A stretch of 9,538 nt of DNA from Actinomycetota bacterium (GTDB taxonomy: Bacteria > Actinomycetota > Actinomycetes > Nanopelagicales > Nanopelagicaceae). Below, in pieces: positions 1-6,492 of the stretch; the first letter of the stretch is position 1, and every line of letters begins with the position of its first letter. The position numbers and the translations under genes are program-made. The notes under the pieces are model-generated. The model did not search any database, was not told the DNA's origin, and saw nothing but the letters and a program-made list of their open reading frames with translations. The stretch spans positions 1 to 9,538 of the forward strand of contig JAPLBK010000155.1 in the NCBI GenBank assembly GCA_026392775.1, in the 5' to 3' direction.

Positions 1-1
1 C

Positions 2-784
2 GCAAGTGACATTGCTGTCTTTGTTGAAAAGCCCCTTGCAACAACAGTGGAAGATTTGAAATCAATTTTGGCATGGGATGAGAAGCGAAGTGCAATGACA
101 TGGATGGGTCTTGAATACCGTTTCATGCCACCGGTTGCTGAGGCTATTGCCCGTGCAAAAGAAGGTGAGGCAGGAAAAATTCACCAAGTTTCCATTCGTG
201 AGCACCGCGAACCCTTTTATCCAAAAGTTGATAATTGGAATCGTTTTGTCGAGCGCACCGGCGGAACTCTGGTTGAAAAATGTTGCCACTACTTCAACTT
301 GATGGACATCGTTGTTGGAGCACAGCCTGTTCGAGTCTTTGCTTCCGGCGGCCAGAGCGTTAATCATTTGGATGAGAAGTACGATGGCAAGCAAGCAGAT
401 ATGTTAGATAACGCTTACGTAGTTCTTGAGTATGCAAATGGTGCTCGTGGAATGTTAGATCTGTGCATGTTTGGCGAAGGCTCATTTGATAAAGAAATCC
501 TGACTATTGTTGGTGATCAAGGAAAAATTGAATCCTTCTTACCTTCGCAGGTTGTCCGTGCTTCACGAAGGGAGTCAATTGGAAAGCTCTACGATGTGAA
601 ATATATGGGTCACCATTACGGTGCTTCTTATATTGAACACACTCGGTTCCGTGATGCGATTTTGAATTCAACTCCTGCAGAAGTAACTCTTAAAGATGGC
701 GTAACAAGCGTGGTTACAGGCCTTGCTGCTCATAAGAGCATTAAAGAGGGCAGAGTTGTTGAAATTAAAGAGTTGTGGGGTTAA
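2..784 (+). CDS. Gfo/Idh/MocA-family NAD(P)-dependent protein, 5'-truncated; candidate GH188-type sulfoquinovosidase
   Basis: The frame is open from base 2, so the gene enters from outside the window; the ATG at 47 is internal. The visible 260 residues lack most of the Rossmann NAD-binding half but begin with VFVEKPLA, the family's EKP motif, whose Lys (visible residue 10) is catalytic in inositol dehydrogenase-type members. A C-terminal alpha/beta substrate domain follows. Its active-site helix reads LVEKCCHYFNLMD (about residues 90-102): His96 matches the catalytic His, while Glu92 sits where many dehydrogenases have Asp. The protein converges on a sulfoglycolysis-like operon. GH188 NAD+-dependent sulfoquinovosidases use this same fold, so a role releasing sulfoquinovose from its glycosides is possible. 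A plain sugar or inositol dehydrogenase is the alternative. Family assignment is firm; the substrate is inference. Confidence 0.9.
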   Translation, partial: ASDIAVFVEKPLATTVEDLKSILAWDEKRSAMTWMGLEYRFMPPVAEAIARAKEGEAGKIHQVSIREHREPFYPKVDNWNRFVERTGGTLVEKCCHYFNLMDIVVGAQPVRVFASGGQSVNHLDEKYDGKQADMLDNAYVVLEYANGARGMLDLCMFGEGSFDKEILTIVGDQGKIESFLPSQVVRASRRESIGKLYDVKYMGHHYGASYIEHTRFRDAILNSTPAEVTLKDGVTSVVTGLAAHKSIKEGRVVEIKELWG

Positions 785-1666
785 TTACCAGCTACTCCAT
801 GGCTTTGCATAAGTATCAACAATTTCGGCTAATTGTTCTAGTCGAGGAATAGATACATCACGCAATGCCTTAGGAATATCTCTTACACCAACAATGTCCG
901 CCCACACTGCTCGTCCTGCAAGGAAGCCACTTGCACCACCCATTGCACAAGCCTTCACTGCATCGTTAAAGAATGGTTGCTTAACTCCATTTGAAAGTAC
1001 TACCCAAGGTGAACCAATAGCTTCAGAGATTCTTTCGGCATTTTTGGTCACTAGATTTAAGTCACCTTCACCGTGAAAAGGAACTTCAGCTTTATAAAGA
1101 TCGGGCTTCCAATTCGCCGCTTCTTTTGCCGCAATAATTATCTCTTCTTCACGATTGAATGTTTTGGAAGTATCAGTTGGTGGTTTTACGATAATTTCAA
1201 TGATTGAAGGTAGCCCAGAGATTGTGCATAGTTTGTTAAAATCCTCTACAAGCTTTGCACGCGAATCAGGTGACTCATCATTGCGCCATAAGACTAGAAA
1301 CTTTAATCCCACACTTCCAATGTCGCGCATTCGGATGGGATCTACATCGGGATCAATCGCTGTATCCGTTGCAGCTCCCCCTGCAGGACCAACGAGTAGA
1401 TCCGCAGCCGCGATTAGTCCACAACTGCTCTTAAGCGCTTTCTGCTTAATGATTTCATCTATTCCAAATTCTTGATCTACTAATAACGCAGATGCATACG
1501 GTGAAAGTTCGCGTGCCACATCCACTTTAAATTGCTTCAGTTGTGAATCTGGAACTGGTGTGGATTGGTGAGCGGCAAACATTCCACGCAAGGCTTCACG
1601 CTGATCAACTGCAACCATTGCAAGAGCACCCGATGGTCTTGCCAAGTTAGTTAGCAGTGCTCTCAA
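785..1666 (-). CDS. Class I aldolase of the LacD/YihT family, probable 6-deoxy-6-sulfofructose-1-phosphate aldolase
   Basis: This 293-residue TIM-barrel aldolase would split a ketose 1-phosphate into dihydroxyacetone phosphate and an aldehyde (sulfolactaldehyde if the substrate is SFP). It matches my recollection of E. coli YihT (292 aa) along its length: AMVAVDQREALRGMFAA (16-32), LSPYASALLVDQEF (54-67), FLVLWRNDE (123-131), the Schiff-base region PDLYKAEVPFHGEG with Lys192, WVVLSNGV (221-228), and ASGFLAGRAVWADIVG (245-260), where Arg252 lies in the anion-binding loop. Tagatose-bisphosphate aldolase LacD is the nearest alternative. The start is TTG, in a TTGA overlap with the kinase stop, preceded by GGAGG seven bases upstream. 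It is the last gene of the operon and its stop directly abuts the stop of the convergent gene. Family is certain; the sulfo-substrate is likely but unproven. Confidence 0.88.
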   Translation of the reverse strand: MRALLTNLARPSGALAMVAVDQREALRGMFAAHQSTPVPDSQLKQFKVDVARELSPYASALLVDQEFGIDEIIKQKALKSSCGLIAAADLLVGPAGGAATDTAIDPDVDPIRMRDIGSVGLKFLVLWRNDESPDSRAKLVEDFNKLCTISGLPSIIEIIVKPPTDTSKTFNREEEIIIAAKEAANWKPDLYKAEVPFHGEGDLNLVTKNAERISEAIGSPWVVLSNGVKQPFFNDAVKACAMGGASGFLAGRAVWADIVGVRDIPKALRDVSIPRLEQLAEIVDTYAKPWSSW

Positions 1667-2556
1667 TTGTTAGCCTCCAGAAATATATTGAGTTCCTCTG
1701 TTGATGGAATCATTGATTGCCCATCTAATCCGCGGCAGGAAAGTGCCGCTACTGCATTAGCTCGGCGTAGGGCCTCTGAGAGTTCAAATCCTTGAATTAC
1801 TTGAGCGATAAGAGCTCCATGAAAAACATCACCAGCACCTAATGTGCTTGTTACTCCAATCTTAAAACCACTTGCAGTCACTAAACCTGTTTCAGGTGAA
1901 AACCCAGAACTTCCAGCTGAGCCTTGAGTTGCCACAACTGTGTTGCCGGCTTTCGTTGAATCATTTTCAAGTGCAATTGAAAGCGCCACACCTGGATGGC
2001 GAAGTGCCATTTGACGTTCGGTAGGAACAAATAAATCAACAAGAGAGGCATCAAAATCTTCAACACTATAACCTGCATCAAAGGAAATCTGTGGGCTAGT
2101 GCCGCGAGTAATGCCTGCTTCGACTATTTGTTTAATTCCGACATGATCAACATGTAGCCAAGTAGCAGATGAAATCAATTTCTTGGCACTCTCATTAATA
2201 GGAGATTGAACCACTGGTTGTCTCGTACTGATGGCACGAGCACTATTCTTCCTTGAAGCTACGATGACACTTCCTGCGGTTGCGACCTGTCCTACTGATA
2301 TCCCTGAGGTGTCAACTTTTTCTTTTTCAAAAATACGTAAAGCTTCTTTGCCATCGGCATCATCGCCAATAGTGCCAACTATTGCGCTCCTAATGCCTAG
2401 GCGACTTAATGCAACAGCGGCAACAGCTGCTGGTCCCCCGCCTGCTCGAATGATTTCTTCTGCTACAACTCTTTCATCCTCATTAGGGTACTGATCAACA
2501 AGGGCAACAGTGTCAATTGTTATAACACCAACACAAACAACTTGAATGTTGCTCAA
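1663..2556 (-). CDS. PfkB-family sugar kinase, candidate 6-deoxy-6-sulfofructose kinase (YihV-like)
   Basis: This 297-residue ribokinase/PfkB-fold kinase is expected to phosphorylate the ketose that the next gene's product cleaves. Family signatures are the N-terminal VCVGVITIDTV strand (7-17), AGGGPAAVAAVALSRLG (38-54) and TLGAGDVFHGALIA (238-251) with catalytic Asp243. The Asp of the usual DTxGAGD motif is Ser here. The layout is collinear with E. coli YihV (298 aa), including the shared GGGPAA and GAGDVFHGAL blocks. Of the YihV sulfonate-contact residues I recall (Lys27, Asn109, Arg138), the aligned positions are Arg29, Thr111 or Arg112, and His138, so the pocket is basic but not identical. 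The start is TTG, overlapping the regulator stop by four bases; no later in-frame start would keep the first beta strand. LacC-like tagatose-6-phosphate or inositol-pathway (IolC-like) kinases are alternatives. Confidence 0.85.
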   Translation of the reverse strand: MSNIQVVCVGVITIDTVALVDQYPNEDERVVAEEIIRAGGGPAAVAAVALSRLGIRSAIVGTIGDDADGKEALRIFEKEKVDTSGISVGQVATAGSVIVASRKNSARAISTRQPVVQSPINESAKKLISSATWLHVDHVGIKQIVEAGITRGTSPQISFDAGYSVEDFDASLVDLFVPTERQMALRHPGVALSIALENDSTKAGNTVVATQGSAGSSGFSPETGLVTASGFKIGVTSTLGAGDVFHGALIAQVIQGFELSEALRRANAVAALSCRGLDGQSMIPSTEELNIFLEANN

Positions 2557-3266
2557 TTCTTGTTCTTTTCTTTCGCATCCGCCAATGCAACTGCTCTTGC
2601 ACCTGTGATGTGCTGCAGCGTTAATTTGGCAGCCAGCTCACCATTTCCAGATTCAATGGCACCTAAAATTGCATTGTGCTCTGACTTTGAAACATCGGAA
2701 CGGCCTGGAAGCCGCAAGGTGGTCTCCATGGACATTTTCATAACATCTTGCAAAACATTGAGAGTTTGATTGATGAATCTATTACCTGCAATGCCAACAA
2801 TAGTTAAGTGAAACTTTGCATCCAATAATTGAAGGTGGTCAAAATCAATAGGAGAGAGCGCTGTAACAGCTTCGATTTGATTCAAAGTCGCTCTAAGCAA
2901 TCGGATGTCTTCCTTTGAAGCTTTATCTGCAGCCCACTTAGAAGCTGGTACCTCAAGTACTTCGCGAGCATCGAATAATTCATTTAAACCGTGCGTAGTT
3001 GCCATCATGGATGCTCGAAGTTCTTGAGCCACTATCGGTTCTTGAACAAATGTTCCCTGTCCATGCTTTATTTGTACTAACCCTTGTGCCTGCAGAATAT
3101 GAAGAGCTTCGCGCAAACTAGGGCGACTGACCTCGAGCAAGTCTGCTAATTGCCGCTCTGGTGGCAGGCGATCTCCAGGATTTAACTTTTGAAGATCAAT
3201 CAGTTCTACAAGTTGTGTAGCAATTCGTGCAGCTCTTTGAGGTGCAACTGAAGCAACAATGCTCAT
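2553..3266 (-). CDS. GntR-family transcriptional regulator, FadR subfamily (FCD domain)
   Basis: This 237-residue regulator is the likely local control of the operon. The N-terminal winged helix-turn-helix spans about residues 12-75 and has the classic GDRLPPERQLADLLEVSRPS and HGQGTFV elements. The C-terminal all-helical FCD ligand domain (about 95-225) keeps the metal-binding set Asp149 and His153 (DAKFH), His197 (SEHNAIL) and His219 (LQHI), so it probably binds a carboxylate- or sugar-acid-type effector through a metal ion. It lies inside the operon, two bases after the second permease, with an AAAGGG Shine-Dalgarno, and its TGA overlaps the kinase start, so it would be made with the enzymes it controls. 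A FadR-type site in the leader of the first gene (7941-7951) is a plausible target. E. coli sulfoglycolysis uses a DeoR-type regulator, so this would be a different control solution. Confidence 0.93.
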   Translation of the reverse strand: MSIVASVAPQRAARIATQLVELIDLQKLNPGDRLPPERQLADLLEVSRPSLREALHILQAQGLVQIKHGQGTFVQEPIVAQELRASMMATTHGLNELFDAREVLEVPASKWAADKASKEDIRLLRATLNQIEAVTALSPIDFDHLQLLDAKFHLTIVGIAGNRFINQTLNVLQDVMKMSMETTLRLPGRSDVSKSEHNAILGAIESGNGELAAKLTLQHITGARAVALADAKEKNKN

Positions 3267-3268
3267 AT

Positions 3269-4084
3269 TTACCCTTTCACGGCTCCGGCAGTTAAGCCGG
3301 CGACAAAGGAACGTTGCATGAATACATACATGAGCACCATCGGAATTGAAGCAACCATGATTGCTGTGAAGAGCATACTGTAGCTAGTAGCGAATTCTCC
3401 GCGGAAATCAATAAGAGTTAGTGGCAAAGTCTTCTTATCTAGTTCATTAATGAGCATAAGTGGGTATAGCAAGTCGTTCCAACAAATTACAAAGAGAAAA
3501 ATTGAAGTTGCACCAATAGCTGGCCTTGCAAGTGGCATAGCAATTGATTGATACACACGCCAATGACCCGCCCCATCAATACTTGCTACTTCAAACATTT
3601 CCTTAGGTAAATCTTTGAAAAAAGCAGAAATGATAAACACGGAGATAGGAAGCGTGAGTGCAATATTCACCAGAATCAATCCAAAGAGCGAGTTATTAAG
3701 GTGTAGCTTTGTAAAGAGAGTGAAAATAGGGATGATATTTACTTGTCCAGGGATAGCTAAACCTAATGAAAATAGCAAGAATAGAACTTTGCCAGTGACT
3801 GTTACGGACCGTGCAACTACATAGGAGACAAGGCTGGCAAAGAAAATAGTGATAGCCACTGAAAAAATAGCAACAATGACAGAGTTCTTAAAGGGAGTAA
3901 TGACGTTACCGGTGTCAATAAGAGTTCTGAAATTATTTAAATTCCAGTGCTTGGGTAGTGCCAATGGCTTTGTATAGATTTCAACATCTTCTTTAAAGGT
4001 ACCCAGCACAACAATTGAGCTTGGCACCAAGACGGCAGCAGCAAATATTGTGAGCATCGTATTCTTGAAGACCTTATAAATCAT
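3269..4084 (-). CDS. Carbohydrate ABC transporter permease, MalG type (CUT1 family)
   Basis: This 271-residue inner-membrane permease has six predicted helices, roughly at residues 8-29, 67-91, 98-121, 133-155, 189-210 and 238-257. The cytoplasmic EAA loop that docks the ATPase is FEVASIDGAGHWRVYQSIAMP (164-184, here one residue beyond the core), with the invariant DGAG followed by the I..P element. The C-terminus RSFVAGLTAGAVKG is the hallmark of MalG-type partners. The ATG overlaps the TGA of the first permease in an ATGA junction, so translation is coupled and a heterodimer is expected. With the neighbouring binding protein it forms a sugar or sugar-derivative importer; gene context suggests sulfoquinovose or its glycoside, but nothing in the permease sequence shows the substrate. 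Confidence 0.94.
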   Translation of the reverse strand: MIYKVFKNTMLTIFAAAVLVPSSIVVLGTFKEDVEIYTKPLALPKHWNLNNFRTLIDTGNVITPFKNSVIVAIFSVAITIFFASLVSYVVARSVTVTGKVLFLLFSLGLAIPGQVNIIPIFTLFTKLHLNNSLFGLILVNIALTLPISVFIISAFFKDLPKEMFEVASIDGAGHWRVYQSIAMPLARPAIGATSIFLFVICWNDLLYPLMLINELDKKTLPLTLIDFRGEFATSYSMLFTAIMVASIPMVLMYVFMQRSFVAGLTAGAVKG

Positions 4085-4929
4085 TTTTTATCTCCGTAAT
4101 CAATACGAAGTGTGCGGCGCTGTAACCAGGTCACAAGCATGACAAGGAGTACAAGGAAGATAGTTTGCGCTGCGGCATAGCCGAACTTGTACCCAACGAA
4201 TGCAGTGTTATAGACCAAAGTGACCAAGACATCTGAAGAGTTAAGCGGGCCACCTTGTGTCATCGCATAGACAAGATCGAAAGCTCTAAATGTTTGAATA
4301 GTCGTGTATGCAACTACAACGGCTGTCGTTGGAAGGGCCATAGGCCAGGTAATGTTCTTAAACTGCTGCCAGCGAGTTGCGCCATCCATCTCGGCAGCTT
4401 CATATAACTCTGCAGGAATTTGTTGCAAACCTGCAACATAGATAACAACCATCTGTCCTGTATGAAACCAAATTTGTGTGACTGCTACGGCATAGAGCGA
4501 ATACTTCGAATCACCCAGCCAATTAAGAGCAAGTTTGTCAAAACCGATAGCTTTTAAGGTCGCATTAATGAAGCCGTAATTTGGATCATAAAGAAAAGTC
4601 CATATGAGTCCGACAGAAACAGATGAGAGAATTGTTGGAAAAAAGTAGATGGTACGTAAGAAAATATTGGTTTTAGAGTTTTCAGTCAAAAATGTTGCAA
4701 ATAGGAGACCAAAACCTGTCTGTAACACCACAACTATGATTGCGAAACGTATGTTGTTGCTGACAACCTTCATAAAAAGGTCATCGTCGGTCAAAAGGTG
4801 GATGAAGTTCTTTAAACCAACAAACTCAGGCTTGGTGACACCATCCCAGCGTTGCGTGGAATACAGCAGGTTCGAGAGCGCCGGATATAGATACAGAAAT
4901 GAATAAATAGCAAAGGCTGGAAAAGCCAT
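4081..4929 (-). CDS. Carbohydrate ABC transporter permease, MalF type (CUT1 family); true start probably upstream
   Basis: The 282-residue protein from the ATG at 4929 is the first membrane subunit of the importer. Helices fall near residues 2-24, 59-83, 93-115, 144-168, 202-220 and 250-270. The EAA loop EAAEMDGATRWQQF begins at 177. This ATG lies inside the first membrane helix and has no Shine-Dalgarno. The frame stays open 34 more codons upstream (to 5031) and encodes a basic stretch, ARKRKKDSKILWL, exactly the positive-inside segment expected before helix 1. An ideal AAGGAG (5035-5040) stands six bases before an in-frame GTT at 5026-5028 followed by AGT TCA. No ATG, GTG or TTG occurs in that extension. 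Either GTT is a changed or miscalled GTG, or a rare start is used. The gene overlaps the MalG-type partner by four bases. Confidence 0.9.
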   Translation of the reverse strand: MAFPAFAIYSFLYLYPALSNLLYSTQRWDGVTKPEFVGLKNFIHLLTDDDLFMKVVSNNIRFAIIVVVLQTGFGLLFATFLTENSKTNIFLRTIYFFPTILSSVSVGLIWTFLYDPNYGFINATLKAIGFDKLALNWLGDSKYSLYAVAVTQIWFHTGQMVVIYVAGLQQIPAELYEAAEMDGATRWQQFKNITWPMALPTTAVVVAYTTIQTFRAFDLVYAMTQGGPLNSSDVLVTLVYNTAFVGYKFGYAAAQTIFLVLLVMLVTWLQRRTLRIDYGDKK

Positions 4930-4974
4930 CAGCCATAAAATTTTGGAATCTTTTTTTCTTTTGCGTGCGCCAGA

Positions 4975-5004
4975 GGCACCCTTGCCAAGTTTGGCAAGGG
5001 TGCC
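4975..5004 (-). repeat. Perfect 14-bp intercistronic hairpin between binding protein and permease
   Basis: The arms at 4975-4988 and 4991-5004 are exact reverse complements around a two-base centre, forming a GC-rich stem (GGCACCCTTGCCAA). No T-run follows on either strand, so it is not a standard intrinsic terminator. A stable hairpin after a binding-protein gene commonly protects that mRNA 3' end and lowers permease output, and this is the likely role. Oddly, the stem also lies in the open reading frame that continues upstream of the permease ATG, where it would encode GTLAKLGKGA. Confidence 0.85.
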
Positions 5005-5034
5005 CTGGGTACGAGCTATTGAACTAACTGTTTA

Positions 5035-5040
5035 CTCCTT
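5035..5040 (-). promoter_or_regulatory. Shine-Dalgarno AAGGAG for the MalF-type permease, far from any ATG
   Basis: AAGGAG overlaps the stop of the binding-protein gene and would place a start around 5026-5028. The codon there is GTT (followed by AGT TCA), not a recognised start, while the first ATG is about 100 bases further on. This site argues that the permease N-terminus is longer than the ATG-based call. Confidence 0.6.
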
Positions 5041-6490
5041 AAGAAGTAAGACCCTGCTTGATGGTCTTTGAAGTATCAGTAAGTGTCTTGGTGACATCTG
5101 CTCCGCCTGCGATTGCAATCAATGCATCCTCAAGTGGGTTACGGACGTTGTTAACGTTGTTGAACAAGAAGCGTGGTGCAAGTAATAGCTTCTTACCCAT
5201 GATGTCTGAAGTGTTCAATAGGTCAATGTTGGCTGAATAGTCAACGTTGATGATTGAAACGTGCTGTGAAGTTCCAACAGCATATGCCTGAGCATTTTCA
5301 GCTTGTGCAAGGAATGACATAAATGCTGCAGCAATCTTCTGATCTGTTGAAGATGACTTTGCATTTACGCTCAAGATGAATGTGTTGTTTGTGATTCCCT
5401 GATACAAAGGCTTTGCATCAGTAGTAATCATTGACATCATCTTCATCTTTCCTGACATTGCTGGGTTGAGCTTTGTAACTGTGCTCATACCAAATGTTCC
5501 AGTTGGATAAATTGCGGCCTTACCTGATGCGAAATCAGCAGGTGCAACTGTGTCGTTATATCCAGTTGGGTTTGGTGGGAAGCAACCAGCATCAGCCATT
5601 GCTTTGTACTTATTTGCGATTTCAACAAACCAAGGTGATAGAAGATCAGCCTTACCTGTGTCAATTGCTGTGATGCGATCTGTGAGAGTTGCTAGATCTG
5701 GAGCTGAGTTCATCAAGAATGAGTTGATGATCTGGCCTGCGTTACCGCGAGTTGCTCCTGGCCAAGCCATTGGAATATATCCAGCAGCTTTAGCTGTCTT
5801 ACAGAAGCCTAGAAGTTGTGTCCAAGTTGATGGAACACTCCAGCCATTCTTTGCAAAAAGCTCTGCGTTATACAAAGGGTTGTTAAACAGAGACTGGTAT
5901 GGAAGTCCATATACCTTTCCATTAACAGTTCCTGGTGTAAGTGCACTTTGAATAACATTCTGCTTCATGAAGCGCTGGTTTGAAAGGTCAGATAGCAATC
6001 CACCTGCATAGAACTGGTTGAATTGACCGCCACGGCTAGTTACAAAGAGTGCAGCTTTCTTATTTGCATTGATCTTTGCATAAGCCAAGTTGGTGTAGTC
6101 AACTGAAGTCATGATTACCTGATTGATTACAGTTCCAGGATTTCTTGCTTGGAACTTATCAATAATTCCCTGTAATACAACTTTGTCTTCTGGACGCCAG
6201 TGGTGGAACTCAATTGTTCCCTTTGGAGAAGTTGATGGTCCAACTGGTTTTGCATTAGTTGAGCCAAGACGTACACGCTGCCAGGTTAACTTTCCATTAG
6301 AGGTAGCTAGGCAGATGAGTGATGTTGTTGATTGTCCAGTGCTTACACCTTCTGTTGGACATGCCTTGCCGAAAGTTGGAGCATCAGCAGCGTGTGCAAC
6401 CGCAAGTGGAGTAATTACAAGTGCCGTAGCAACTAATGCAACTACACCAGCACGGAGTGAAGCAAAGGTACTTAGTCCTTTAGTTTTCAT
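5039..6490 (-). CDS. Secreted ABC transporter substrate-binding protein (CUT1 family) with an N-terminal two-cysteine domain
   Basis: This 483-residue extracellular solute receptor is longer than typical family members (about 400-450). A Sec signal peptide covers residues 1-34: a basic start, a hydrophobic core, and probable cleavage after AHA. There is no lipobox cysteine, unusual for a binding protein in a Gram-positive-type cell. Next comes a small segment, GKACPTEG...SLICLATSNGKLTWQRV (about 41-73), with Cys44, Cys60 and Trp70, probably one disulfide. A linker rich in Pro, Ser and Thr (76-90) follows, then the periplasmic-binding-protein fold starting at TIEFHHWRPEDK (92-103). Later blocks such as VNGKVYGLPYQSLFNNPLYN and FASGKAAIYPTGTFGM are typical of family 1 solute-binding proteins. 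AAGGA lies eight bases upstream, inside the isomerase 3' end. The substrate is inferred from context only (sulfoquinovose or sulfoquinovosyl glycerol). Confidence 0.93.
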   Translation of the reverse strand: MKTKGLSTFASLRAGVVALVATALVITPLAVAHAADAPTFGKACPTEGVSTGQSTTSLICLATSNGKLTWQRVRLGSTNAKPVGPSTSPKGTIEFHHWRPEDKVVLQGIIDKFQARNPGTVINQVIMTSVDYTNLAYAKINANKKAALFVTSRGGQFNQFYAGGLLSDLSNQRFMKQNVIQSALTPGTVNGKVYGLPYQSLFNNPLYNAELFAKNGWSVPSTWTQLLGFCKTAKAAGYIPMAWPGATRGNAGQIINSFLMNSAPDLATLTDRITAIDTGKADLLSPWFVEIANKYKAMADAGCFPPNPTGYNDTVAPADFASGKAAIYPTGTFGMSTVTKLNPAMSGKMKMMSMITTDAKPLYQGITNNTFILSVNAKSSSTDQKIAAAFMSFLAQAENAQAYAVGTSQHVSIINVDYSANIDLLNTSDIMGKKLLLAPRFLFNNVNNVRNPLEDALIAIAGGADVTKTLTDTSKTIKQGLTS

Positions 6491-6492
6491 TT

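Noticed and set aside
785..2556. Tagatose-6-phosphate pathway (LacC/LacD) as the function of the kinase-aldolase pair
   Set aside because: The families fit, but aldolase blocks such as LSPYASALLVDQEF and FLVLWRNDE follow YihT more closely, and no LacAB-type isomerase or PTS is present. Kept only as an alternative.
2..2556. Myo-inositol catabolism (IolG-like dehydrogenase plus IolC-like kinase and an aldolase)
   Set aside because: No IolB, IolD, IolE or IolA homologue is visible, the aldolase is YihT-like, and the dehydrogenase active-site motif is atypical. It cannot be excluded from outside the window.
3285..3300. CCGGC/GCCGG inverted repeat near the permease-regulator junction
   Set aside because: The 5-bp stem with six-base loop lies in the conserved GLTAGAVKG coding end of the MalG-type permease and has no T-run, so coding constraint explains it.
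4951..4960. T-rich run on the plus strand near the 14-bp hairpin, as an intrinsic terminator
   Set aside because: On the plus strand the T-run comes before the hairpin. On the minus strand it is an A-run encoding the permease's basic segment. Neither orientation gives stem followed by U-tract.
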